Shown here: positions 35,304 through 43,540 of the stretch, one piece after another | How positions within the stretch are numbered: position 1 is the first letter of the stretch | Layout: each line of letters starts with the position of its first letter | Source of the DNA: Syntrophobacter sp963666995 | GTDB taxonomy: Bacteria > Desulfobacterota > Syntrophobacteria > Syntrophobacterales > Syntrophobacteraceae | DNA: 64,000 nucleotides | Direction of reading: 5' to 3' | Assembly: GCA_963666995.1 (NCBI GenBank) | Contig: OY762941.1 | Location: 1,054,001-1,118,000, forward strand | Translations under genes and position numbers: made by a program | The notes under the pieces: model-generated | Told to the model about the DNA's origin: nothing | The model's database searches: none | What the model saw: only the letters and a program-made list of their open reading frames with translations

Positions 35304-35450
35304 TTTCATCACCCCGTGTAATGCACCTGCATTTCTCAAATGAGGCAACCCATCGGGTTTCGATCCCATCAACAGTTCCGGGGTACCGTGGCCGTTTCCG
35401 GTTATTGCAAAAATCCACTTTGCCGCCTGATCGGGGAGCAAATTGTAATC

Positions 35451-36449
35451 TCAGAGGGCCTCCTGGTGAGCTTCCATTTCAAATTCCGAATCTCCTACGG
35501 TTATCTGAGCACCTCTATTACTGCACCGCGAAACAAATACCTCCCCTCTTACGTTCTTCCTGGAGAGAAAATCTTTCATTTTTTTCGCCAGCTCCAATGC
35601 CTTTGTTTCACCCACCAAGCCGTAGATTGCCGGTCCCCAGGAGCTTTGACCGGCACCGTGGGCCCCGGAGCGCAGCATGAATTCGACCAGATTCCTCGAC
35701 AGTTTTCCGCCGTAGATGCCGCCCTGAATCTCCTCGAAGAACATTCCGGTTCTGAGGTCTATTTCGGTGAGAGCCGAACCGAATTCCTCAATATCCCTTT
35801 CAATTAAAGAAGGAAGCAGCTTAATCTGCGTCAATCTGCATATTTCTTCAGAAATCTTCCTTGAAGAATTCAGGCAACTCATCGCCCTGTCTTCTTCTCT
35901 TCCGAACAGGCCCTTTTCAGTTTGTGGAATAACGATCACAAAGCACCATTCTGTGGGGAAATCATGCCTGAATATAATATTGGGGGGGGTGCCGAGGGAA
36001 CCCGTGCGGGTGGTCTTTCGGCTGGCATCTATTATGAACCCGCCGGATTCAAAGCAAGCGATACCCACTCCGGAGCGTTTTCCTCTCCCCATGATACTGG
36101 ATAACCTTCTTGCGTCTGTATCGATGCTGCAAATTTTAGCCAGTGCCGTCGTAACGGCCAGGGCGAGTTGTGTTCCGGAGCCAAGCCCTGAATGTTCAGG
36201 AATGCTTTCCAACAACTGAATTCTTGCAGCCGCTTGTACTTGATAGTGCTCTGAGAACCTTCGGACAAAGTGGAGGATTCTTTTTCTGTCGCCACTTTCG
36301 ATGATGAGGCGTTCGGCATCCGTTGCGGCAACAACGGTCCTGGGGTTTTCCAAAGCGACCCCGATGCTGCCATACGATCTGCCAAGATCTCCGGCTAGAT
36401 CCAGGAAACCAAAATGCAGTCGGCACACGGTTTTCACTGTTATCTGCAT
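35451..36449 (-). CDS. mptG: Beta-ribofuranosylaminobenzene 5'-phosphate synthase MptG
   Basis: 332 residues of the GHMP-kinase superfamily. The N-terminus VKTVCRLHFGFLDLAGDLGR and IPEHSGLGSGTQLALAVTTA are the signature of beta-RFAP synthase, which joins 4-hydroxybenzoate (or pABA) to phosphoribosyl diphosphate as the first committed step of the H4MPT arm. Glycine-rich GRGKRSGVGIACFESGGFII also fits. The ATG has GGAG six bases upstream. Separated from mtdB by about 150 bases, so mtdB may have its own promoter. Confidence 0.93.
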   Translation of the reverse strand: MQITVKTVCRLHFGFLDLAGDLGRSYGSIGVALENPRTVVAATDAERLIIESGDRKRILHFVRRFSEHYQVQAAARIQLLESIPEHSGLGSGTQLALAVTTALAKICSIDTDARRLSSIMGRGKRSGVGIACFESGGFIIDASRKTTRTGSLGTPPNIIFRHDFPTEWCFVIVIPQTEKGLFGREEDRAMSCLNSSRKISEEICRLTQIKLLPSLIERDIEEFGSALTEIDLRTGMFFEEIQGGIYGGKLSRNLVEFMLRSGAHGAGQSSWGPAIYGLVGETKALELAKKMKDFLSRKNVRGEVFVSRCSNRGAQITVGDSEFEMEAHQEAL

Positions 36450-36583
36450 TTTACACTCCGGTAACCAAAAAGAACGAAATTTAGAAAAGGCACCGCCCCT
36501 CTCTAATCGAAATTACACCTCAGGCTGAACTACCAAAATGAATATGTGCAAGGATAATAATATCCATATAAGCCTTTGCCGCT

Positions 36584-37132
36584 TTACCTGGTGTATTTTT
36601 GCAGGATAGTCTTTATTTGGCCTGGATTCTCCAGAATGCTGATCCCGCTCATGCTTCTGAGTTTGTTTGTGTTCTCAACATCTATATCGCGCATCGTCAG
36701 TTCCAGCTTTTTTCCTCCTGGAAGCGTCGTGATCGTTGTCCCCTTCTTCTGGTCAACCGGGAGGATGTATATGCCTGTGTTTGTTTTATTGGTTTGGGAT
36801 ATTGCATTGGTTATGATGGTGTCTGCAATGCCGTTTACCACTTTTGCCACGGTGTTTGCCGTTGCCGGGGCAACCAGCAGGCAATCGAATTGACCGGTCT
36901 GCAGCGGCCCGACGATAAACGGCGTGTTGGCATCCTCTTCGAGAAGGACTTTCCGTGCAATACCCTGCAGCTTATCTGTGAGCTTGTACCAATCGAGCAC
37001 CTTAACAGCGGCTTTCGACAGCACGGCAGTAATCTCCAGGTCCTTTTCCCGGGCCAGTTCTTCCATCTCCGCGAAAATCTCGGATATGAGATCCCCCGAG
37101 CCGGTAATTCCCCATACAATTCTCGCAGTCAT
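36584..37132 (-). CDS. DmrB/AfpA-like flavoprotein, probable dihydromethanopterin reductase
   Basis: 182 residues with the flavin-binding fold of the Dfp/UbiX superfamily: RIVWGITGSGDLISEIFAEM at the start, CLLVAPATANTVAKVVNGIA for the flavin phosphate site. This branch contains archaeoflavoprotein A and DmrB, which reduces dihydromethanopterin to H4MPT. AGGAGG five bases upstream sets the start at 37132. The iron-sulfur flavoprotein gene lies 25 bases upstream and could supply electrons, as AfpA partners are known to take electrons from ferredoxin or Isf. Confidence 0.82.
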   Translation of the reverse strand: MTARIVWGITGSGDLISEIFAEMEELAREKDLEITAVLSKAAVKVLDWYKLTDKLQGIARKVLLEEDANTPFIVGPLQTGQFDCLLVAPATANTVAKVVNGIADTIITNAISQTNKTNTGIYILPVDQKKGTTITTLPGGKKLELTMRDIDVENTNKLRSMSGISILENPGQIKTILQKYTR

Positions 37133-37157
37133 CGATTCCTCCTAATGTGCCTGAGGC

Positions 37158-37769
37158 TTATCGATAGATCAACGAGGTTACTTTGATGAGTCGATCTACC
37201 GTTTTCAGAGTCGTTTTCATTCCTTCCGCGTCGTCTTCGGCGCCTTGTGCTCCTTTATCCCTGGACCAGACAGTGCCCCCAAGATTAGACCCGAACGAGC
37301 CGCCACCCACGGGAATGATTTCATTTATGATGTAGAAGTCTATGATTGTCTGGATAGTCGGCTCCTGGCCCCCGCTGCGGTCGCCGCCAACCGCGACGGC
37401 GGCGCCGATCTTATTCTCGAAGACCTTCGGGTTCTTCGCCACCAGCGCCCTGCAGCGATCGAGCACCGCCTTTAACTGTCCGCTGATTTGCCCCTGATAA
37501 ACCGGGCTTCCCAGCAGCCAGGCGTTGGCCCATTCCAATTTGGGGTAGAGTTCCGCCATGTCATCCTTGTGGATGCACCCCTGTCGCTGCTTCACGCAGT
37601 GATCGCAATGCACGCAAAAGTGTATCTTTTTCCCCCGTACCGAAAAATAGTCGGTCTCAACTTGGTACTTTTCCTTCGCGTAACTCAAAGCGGCTCTAAT
37701 GGTAAAATCCGTTGCGGCCGCGCGCGGGCTGCCGGAAATTCCCAGGAGTCTCACCGGACCGGTATTCAT
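37158..37769 (-). CDS. Iron-sulfur flavoprotein (Isf/NADPH-dependent FMN reductase family)
   Basis: 203 residues of the flavodoxin-like fold: LLGISGSPRAAATDFTIRAA for FMN phosphate, WLLGSPVYQGQISGQLKAVL for the ring. The compact cysteine motif FCVHCDHCVKQRQGC (C-x2-C-x2-C-x6-C) is that of methanogen-type Isf, which binds one [4Fe-4S] cluster. It probably moves electrons between ferredoxin and another acceptor; the adjacent DmrB-like protein is a natural candidate. Start by family length; the ribosome site is weak. Confidence 0.87.
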   Translation of the reverse strand: MNTGPVRLLGISGSPRAAATDFTIRAALSYAKEKYQVETDYFSVRGKKIHFCVHCDHCVKQRQGCIHKDDMAELYPKLEWANAWLLGSPVYQGQISGQLKAVLDRCRALVAKNPKVFENKIGAAVAVGGDRSGGQEPTIQTIIDFYIINEIIPVGGGSFGSNLGGTVWSRDKGAQGAEDDAEGMKTTLKTVDRLIKVTSLIYR

Positions 37770-38062
37770 ATCATCACCAAACTCGAGATGTTGTTATTTG
37801 GGGTCGAGCCGCCATACGATCGTTCAATTCACATTTTAACCCGACACCACCGGATTGGTCGATCTCATCGACGCGAAACGCCGGCGGCTCCCGGCCTTTG
37901 GACGCGCTTTCGGCCCTGGCGAAGTCCGGGACAGCGGCCCCCCTTCCACTGCCCCGTCGCGCACATGCCCGTTCGCTCAGAGAGCTGAAGGACACCACTC
38001 AAATCAGCTATCGTACCAACATCACTTTTGTGCCTTCCCGGGTCTTCTTATCGGTTGTTCTA

Positions 38063-38275
38063 TTATTGCCGGTCACCAAGCGCGTTGTAGCATTCCTGGC
38101 ACAGAATTCTTGGGAGTTTCTTCTTCAGTTTATGAGGGGGAAACGGGTACCCCCCTTCCCACATATCAATATCAGACCTGACCAGGTGTTCTTTACAAAC
38201 GGCCATGCCGCACACGATACAGATGGCGATGGCCTCGCTTTCGATTCCACTTTGTGCGCAAACATAACACTGCAT
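38063..38275 (-). CDS. DUF2180 small cysteine-rich zinc-finger protein
   Basis: 70 residues beginning MQCYVCAQSGIESEAIAICI, with CxxC pairs (YVCAQ...CIVC, CKEH, CQEC) typical of the DUF2180 family, otherwise found mostly in methanogenic archaea. It probably binds two zinc ions. AAGGAGG seven bases upstream fixes the ATG at 38275. The role is unknown. It lies between the iron-sulfur flavoprotein and the aquaporin genes on the same strand. Confidence 0.82.
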   Translation of the reverse strand: MQCYVCAQSGIESEAIAICIVCGMAVCKEHLVRSDIDMWEGGYPFPPHKLKKKLPRILCQECYNALGDRQ

Positions 38276-38535
38276 AGGGAATCCTCCTTACTTGGTATTT
38301 TGGCTGTGGGCCGCTTTCTTTCCTGCTCCCGTCGGAACTTCATCCGATTGGGAGCGGGATGGGTGTCTTACTGAACTTCACTGGATTATCAACGAGAGCA
38401 AAATTCCGGAATATCATTTCACACCATCGGGGAAGAGTCACTTCAACTGATTGGCGATCCCCCGCACCCCCAAGTTGTTTATGACGGGAAAGCCGGCGCC
38501 TCTGCAGCGGCATCATTCCCATAGCAGCCCGCGTG

Positions 38536-39261
38536 CTAAGCAGGCTGGTCGGAAGGGGCGATAAAGTCGTACACGAACACAGACAGGACCGCTCCAACGA
38601 TCGGCGCGACACAGTAAACCAGGATGAACTGGTCCCATGGGCAAGGGCCTCCGAAGATCAGGTTGCCGATATACGGGCCGAAGGTGCGCGCTGGATTGAT
38701 CGATGAACCGGTCATAGGTCCAAGGGTTATGATAACGCCCGCAACAACCATACCGATGATCCAGCCGGCCCAGCCCGCCGGAGCGCGGCTGTCCACGGCA
38801 ACCCCCATGATGGTAATCATAAGCAGAAAGGTGCCTATGGCTTCGCCCACCATCCCCATGGGAATGGTCACGCCGGCCTTGGCATTCAAAGTGGTCGCTC
38901 CCAACCCGTAAGTAACGGAAGCCTGGCTCCCCAGACAGGCCACAAACAGCAAGGAAGCGATCACAGCACCCGCCAGCTGAAAGCAAATATAAGGTAATAC
39001 GTCTTTCCACGGAAAGCTCTTGCGAACCGCCAAAGCGATTGTCACCGCGGGATTGATGTGTGCCCCGGAAATTTTTCCCACAACATATATGGCGGAGGCT
39101 ACCGCGATTCCGAAGGCCATTGCGATCGCCAGTATGTCCGCCAGCCCCTTGACCCCCAGCAGGCCGGCCACGACACCGGCACCCGGCCCGATCCATACCA
39201 GCATAAATGTGCCTACCAATTCTGCGACATACTTCTGCATCGATGTCGGTTCTCTAACCAT
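38536..39261 (-). CDS. Aquaporin (MIP family, AqpM/AqpZ-like)
   Basis: 241 residues with six membrane segments and both NPA boxes, HINPAVTIALAV and SSINPARTFGPY. The protein should form a tetrameric channel in the inner membrane for water or small neutral solutes. The ATG at 39261 has AAAAGGA ten bases upstream; an ATG at 39240 would give the tighter family start MQKYVAELVGTFML. Placement between DUF2180 and DUF2193 on the same strand suggests co-transcription with these archaeal-type genes, which is unusual for an aquaporin. Confidence 0.93.
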   Translation of the reverse strand: MVREPTSMQKYVAELVGTFMLVWIGPGAGVVAGLLGVKGLADILAIAMAFGIAVASAIYVVGKISGAHINPAVTIALAVRKSFPWKDVLPYICFQLAGAVIASLLFVACLGSQASVTYGLGATTLNAKAGVTIPMGMVGEAIGTFLLMITIMGVAVDSRAPAGWAGWIIGMVVAGVIITLGPMTGSSINPARTFGPYIGNLIFGGPCPWDQFILVYCVAPIVGAVLSVFVYDFIAPSDQPA

Positions 39262-39352
39262 CGCCTTTTGTTCCTTTTCGAGAGGACGGTTATGTCAATT
39301 GGAATCTGGAGGGGCCCCTCCAGATTCCGAAGAGGTTCCTACTGTCCGATGA

Positions 39353-40897
39353 TTAAACCGCCAAATGCCATTCGCAGTAACCCTTCTCGCCTCTTAAGGC
39401 GCCGGTCACCATCGGCACATTGCGTTTAGTCAGACTACAGACAGCACAGCCTTTACATCCTCTTACAGGGGCACCGGGCACACCCGGGTTTAAAGCAATA
39501 CAGTTGGTCATCAATGTCGCCGTGGTACACTCGGGAGTGAGATAGCAGGGAAAGTCAGCCATACTCATGAGCGCCGCAAACCGTTGAGTGATGGCACATG
39601 CAGGGTAGGTGTAGCGTTGAGGGTTGGAAACGACTTCGTGCTTGTCTATGGGGCTGAGGTCTACGGGGATGTCCTTGATCTTCCCACCGCCCCCGATCGG
39701 GCTGATGTCCAGGATCTTCTCACCACGCGTGATAATGTCAATGAAGTCGGCGTTATGCAACTCATCCGCCTCTCCTCGGTCGGGATGCATGGCCGCGTAA
39801 TTGTGGAAACGCTTGGTGAGCAGATCAACGACCATCGGTACCGTAAAACTGTCAAGCCACAAGAGGTAAGCCGTGGCGCAGGCAGGAGCCCCCGTCGCCA
39901 CCGCCAGCACATCCCAGTGGCTCTTGTAGGCTTCCTTCTTCAAACCGGCGCGCAGGGTATTGTCGAAAACATCCATCATGGCTTCGTAGATGCCGAACGT
40001 CATATCATCCTTGAACATGTTGTACGACGACTGAGCCATGTGGTGGCCGATCTCGCCCACACAAAAGGCCGGCACTGCGGTAATGTTCCCCGGGTGTACG
40101 CCTTTTTCAAGAGCGGCCAGAACGAAGGGTTTCATTTTCTCTTTGTACTGAGCCATGTACTTGCGAACGTCAAAAGAGCTATGCGGCCCATGCCCGCCAA
40201 GATTGTGAGTGTCCATAAGCTTGGCTTGGGCAGCCACCGGCTCCCGGTAGATGAACTGCAGTTGATCGACCTCGGCCTGCTCCGCCTCACCAGCGGTCTT
40301 TCCAGACTCCAGGGCGGCGCGGAAGGCCCCTCCCAGTCCGTAAGAAGTATTCATTCCCCAGGACTTGCAGGCGAGAATGGTTTGTTTGTGCTGTTTCGGG
40401 ATATCCATCTGGCGGAGAATTCGATTGACAAAATTCGACACCGAGCCAACCGAGAGGGCAAAGTCCACTACGCATGTCAAACCATACATACCGCCATAGC
40501 GGCGCACCGACTCGATACCAACCAGGGCCTTGTTTTTGGCGATGGCATCGATGAACTTCCACATCGAGGCCTTGAACCCGGGGTCGGCGTCATAGAGAAT
40601 CTCGAGAATGGGTGGCGTCTGATAGTGTTCTATGAAAGGATCATCCTCCGGTCGGATGGTCTCCGTCAGGCCGGTGAGGATGTTGTAGTGGGCATTGACC
40701 GATTGGATGTGAAGGTCAAAGACCTCTTTGCTCTGTCCTTCGAGCGGTTTCATCTTATTGACCGCATCGACGTAAGGTTTACAGTGGGTAAAATTAAAGG
40801 TGCCGCCTCTCTTTTGTTTGATGACATTAAATACGGACTTCGTTGCTCCGACCGCCTCATTAACCATTTTTTCGTACAGTGCAGCGTTCTGTGCCAT
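39353..40897 (-). CDS. DUF2193 family protein, methanogen-type
   Basis: 514 residues beginning MAQNAALYEKMVNEAVGATK, with AGGAG upstream. The whole length matches DUF2193, a large uncharacterised family known mainly from methanogenic archaea. There is no signal peptide or membrane helix. The C-terminus has a cysteine cluster, VRGCKGCAVCSLTKRNV, and a further Cys near GYCEWHLAV, which could bind a metal or an iron-sulfur cluster; other conserved-looking cysteines are PACAITQRF and LTPECTTATL. No function can be given from sequence. It is the first gene of the minus-strand block leading into the H4MPT operon. Confidence 0.83.
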   Translation of the reverse strand: MAQNAALYEKMVNEAVGATKSVFNVIKQKRGGTFNFTHCKPYVDAVNKMKPLEGQSKEVFDLHIQSVNAHYNILTGLTETIRPEDDPFIEHYQTPPILEILYDADPGFKASMWKFIDAIAKNKALVGIESVRRYGGMYGLTCVVDFALSVGSVSNFVNRILRQMDIPKQHKQTILACKSWGMNTSYGLGGAFRAALESGKTAGEAEQAEVDQLQFIYREPVAAQAKLMDTHNLGGHGPHSSFDVRKYMAQYKEKMKPFVLAALEKGVHPGNITAVPAFCVGEIGHHMAQSSYNMFKDDMTFGIYEAMMDVFDNTLRAGLKKEAYKSHWDVLAVATGAPACATAYLLWLDSFTVPMVVDLLTKRFHNYAAMHPDRGEADELHNADFIDIITRGEKILDISPIGGGGKIKDIPVDLSPIDKHEVVSNPQRYTYPACAITQRFAALMSMADFPCYLTPECTTATLMTNCIALNPGVPGAPVRGCKGCAVCSLTKRNVPMVTGALRGEKGYCEWHLAV

Positions 40898-41231
40898 TTT
40901 GTTTCTCCTGGTTAAAGGTCAATCACGTCGAATCACCCGGAGACTCAAGAACCTATGGATGATAATCGCCTTTCACCTCCTTTCGCGGCGTACTCTAATC
41001 GCCTTCGTCCCGCCAGTTTCAGCGAGCATCAGAGCAAGCCTCCGCCTGCTGTAAACAGGCTGCCGGTTGTCCGCAATGGTATTGAATGAAAAGATGAGTG
41101 TTGGAATGATCGGTCCAGCCGCGATACGCGACCATACACTGCTCCCTTCCGAGACAAACAGCTGCCGCTTGCTTGATGGCTGAAAGAGGTACGAGCGGCT
41201 AAGCCCGAACTGGTTGACAGGCCCCTGAAAC

Positions 41232-41258
41232 AAAAAAAGCCAAGTCTTTTGACTTGGC
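41232..41258 (-). terminator. Rho-independent terminator, minus strand
   Basis: An eight-pair stem GCCAAGTC/GACTTGGC with a four-base loop, followed on the minus strand by seven T. It lies about 305 bases after the methyltransferase stop and 335 before the DUF2193 start. It either ends the methyltransferase transcript or is an attenuator in a long DUF2193 leader. Sequence between 40898 and 41231 and between 41259 and 41564 shows no other feature. Confidence 0.8.
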
Positions 41259-41564
41259 GGCACGACTGCAGGCTATCGGATCAGTGTGCAGTATAGCGGT
41301 CCCATCCGTCGGGTAGCCACTTATCCACGCTCGTTTAAAAACAGTATGCACGACCGGAGAAAAGTCAAGGGGGGAATCAGGATAATCTCATGTATGCTGA
41401 GGGTCTTAACAAGTCGACATTTTCAGCAGATTCCGGCATCGGGAAATTCCGCAGGGGTGAGTAAGAGAGCGGGCGGACCGCCGTAATTGACAAGAAACGT
41501 GCATGCCATGATCCGCAAATTCCAGCAGGATCGAGGATTTTTGTCAATTGCGTAGGTCTGCCCC

Positions 41565-42404
41565 CTATTTAGTGCCCACTACCGTATAGGCGGTCAGGGT
41601 GCAAAGAAAGCCGCCGGATTGACTCAGGTTCGGCATTCCGGATACCCATTCATCGGCAACCGCCTGAGTGATGCGGCCGGCTTCCACCGTGCGCTTCACT
41701 GTCTGGCGCAGATTGTAAACGCGATCGGCAAGTTCGAAATCGGTCACCACTGAAACCGATGGCTCCACCACAACATTCCGCAACCCGGCCTCAAGAAAAT
41801 AGCGCTTCAAATACCTGCCGACCCACCTGTTTGCAAATGAATCACCCCACAGTGATTCGATAATCCTCGTGGATTCGTCATCGCTTCCGCTCACGCAAAA
41901 CGTTCCCCAATCGTTGTCGTATGCGAGCAATACGCCCCCAGGCTCGAGGACTCGGACCATTTCGCGAATCGCCCGCTGCGGGCCTTTGATGTGCTGCAGC
42001 GTACGGTCTACCCGGCAGCGTGCAAAGCTTTCGTCCTTGAAAGGAAGATCGCGGGCATCCGCCAGGGCGAACTCGACGCGCGCGTCGGCCGGGATTCGGC
42101 CGACGGCTTCCTCGATCATCCGCGCGCTCGCGTCCACTCCCACGACCACGCCGTCCGGGCCGACCCGCCCGGCCATCCGCAACGCATCGTCTCCAAGTCC
42201 GCAGCCGACCTCCAGGACGGAAAGGCCGGCGGACAGCGCGAGCAGTTCATAGCTGCGCTGTTTGTATTCGCGGTAGTACGGCAGCGAATCGAGCAAGGCA
42301 AGGCATCGCTTGTACGCCGCCGTGTCATCGCGTTCATCCACACGTGCAAAACCCGTCGCAAGATATTCACTGCACATATGTCGCTCATCTGCGGATGAAG
42401 TCAT
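41565..42404 (-). CDS. Class I SAM-dependent methyltransferase (UbiE/Methyltransf_11 type)
   Basis: 279 residues. Motif I is LSVLEVGCGLGDDALRMAG, the acidic loop GVVVGVDASARMIEEA, and motif post-I VEFALADARDLPFKDESF, with REMVRVLEPGGVLLAYDND closing the fold. The substrate cannot be told from sequence. The ATG overlaps the stop of a short upstream frame by four bases (ATGA). It ends about 300 bases before a terminator. Confidence 0.87.
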   Translation of the reverse strand: MTSSADERHMCSEYLATGFARVDERDDTAAYKRCLALLDSLPYYREYKQRSYELLALSAGLSVLEVGCGLGDDALRMAGRVGPDGVVVGVDASARMIEEAVGRIPADARVEFALADARDLPFKDESFARCRVDRTLQHIKGPQRAIREMVRVLEPGGVLLAYDNDWGTFCVSGSDDESTRIIESLWGDSFANRWVGRYLKRYFLEAGLRNVVVEPSVSVVTDFELADRVYNLRQTVKRTVEAGRITQAVADEWVSGMPNLSQSGGFLCTLTAYTVVGTK

Positions 42405-42616
42405 GAGGCGGCGACCGTCAGCAGGATGACCGTATTGGGCGTGCCGTACAGCATCAAATAAGATCCCGCCGTCTCAACGTTTACACTGCCGCTTCCCGCC
42501 CCGGAGCGTTGCAGCTCGATGCTGCCGTTATACACCTTCCACGCACTTGAGCCCAGGATCGTCACCGAACCGGTTGCCGGCAACCGTCGCCATTCGGCAA
42601 AGCCTTCGGAACTCGG
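42401..42616 (-). CDS. Short uncertain frame coupled to the methyltransferase
   Basis: About 71 residues beginning MRKWPSSEGFAEWRRLPATG and ending in a beta-rich, serine/glycine-rich stretch (GSIELQRSGAGSGSVNVETA). It may be the C-terminal end of a lost secreted or phage-type protein, since sequence upstream of 42616 loses protein character. The only support is that beta-like pattern and the ATGA overlap with the next gene. No family is recognised. Confidence 0.3.
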   Translation of the reverse strand, partial: PSSEGFAEWRRLPATGSVTILGSSAWKVYNGSIELQRSGAGSGSVNVETAGSYLMLYGTPNTVILLTVAAS

Positions 42617-43121
42617 CCATTTCCTCATCCGATATTTTGACGCCCTTCGCATAGCTGCTTTAATCAAGCGCTGAGCGAATGTTCGGCCCTTTGTTCGTCC
42701 TGGTGTGTATCGGCAATCATATTGACGACGGCCGCAAGGCAGATCGGAGATCACCCTCGCCGGTGCGAATGTTGAGGTCCGCCTCAAACGTGGATCCCGC
42801 CGCATGGGGAATCGACACCGTTCGCCGGGCGGACTTGCCCGGCGACGTGATGTTGCGGGATTTTTGAGGCAAGCCTGCCGCAAATTCATTTCAGAGGTTT
42901 CGGCAATCCATCTAGCGGAGAATATCGACGGCTGTCCCCCGGAGTCTTCCCGGAAATCCTTCCGGATCGGTTCAAGGGTCGGTTTGTATTCGGTTTGTAC
43001 AGTCAGAACTATACTCAGTCGAAAAGGAGAGTCAATCCCAAAAGGGGTTCATCCGGAGAACGCGTGGCTCCAAGCATGAAGGCGGTACAACCTGAATTTA
43101 AAGCACTGGTTATCCCAAGAT
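42617..43121. other. Intergenic stretch without a convincing gene
   Basis: About 500 bases with only short frames on either strand and no recognised repeat. Confidence 0.4.
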
Positions 43122-43217
43122 TTATAGACCTGCCGTTTGAGAGGTTTTGATTCTGTCGTCGATGGTTCCGGCCAAAGCGAGAAACTTTCGACGTGTCTTG
43201 AATTCATCCGAAGCCAT
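43122..43217 (-). CDS. 31-residue micro-protein frame with a very strong ribosome site
   Basis: MASDEFKTRRKFLALAGTID followed by 11 more residues. The ATG at 43217 is preceded by AAGGAGGAG at good distance, much stronger than chance. The RRKFLALAG run recalls a twin-arginine start or the C-terminal tail of some VapB-like antitoxins, so it may be the beginning of a gene truncated downstream. No function is claimed. Confidence 0.35.
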   Translation of the reverse strand: MASDEFKTRRKFLALAGTIDDRIKTSQTAGL

Positions 43218-43540
43218 TTCCTCTCCTCCTTTTTGCGGCAGCCGGGCTCCGCCCGGAGCGGGACGGGCAACCCACGCCAATACGGCCCCGGCCGAACGTC
43301 GACACACTGGAAATCACCGGGGATGACTTCGCTATCGCCTTGAATATCCCGGGATTTTGCGTGGGAAGTCGTCTCGGACGCATGCTGTGCTGAGTTTAGG
43401 CATTACATATGGGAAAAGGAAAGGTCCCCCGCCGGAGGGACTCGACTCATGCTGCGCTCCGATGTGCAGCAAATCCGGGGTCCATACCGGCGGGGCTTTC
43501 GGGCAGGCTGTTCCGATTCAAGCCGTCGAAGGGGACTATT
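43218..43540. other. Intergenic stretch without a convincing gene
   Basis: It contains one GC-rich hairpin (GGGCTCCGCCCGGAGC near 43247) and otherwise nothing recognisable. It follows the end of the enolase-superfamily gene. Confidence 0.4.

Noticed and set aside
17331..40897. Aerobic methylotrophy cluster
   Set aside because: No fae, mtdA, methanol or methylamine dehydrogenase is present, and FwdB/FwdD are of the redox-active type.
39584..40915. A 443-codon frame on the plus strand
   Set aside because: Exact antisense of DUF2193; composition and lack of any motif show it is a shadow.
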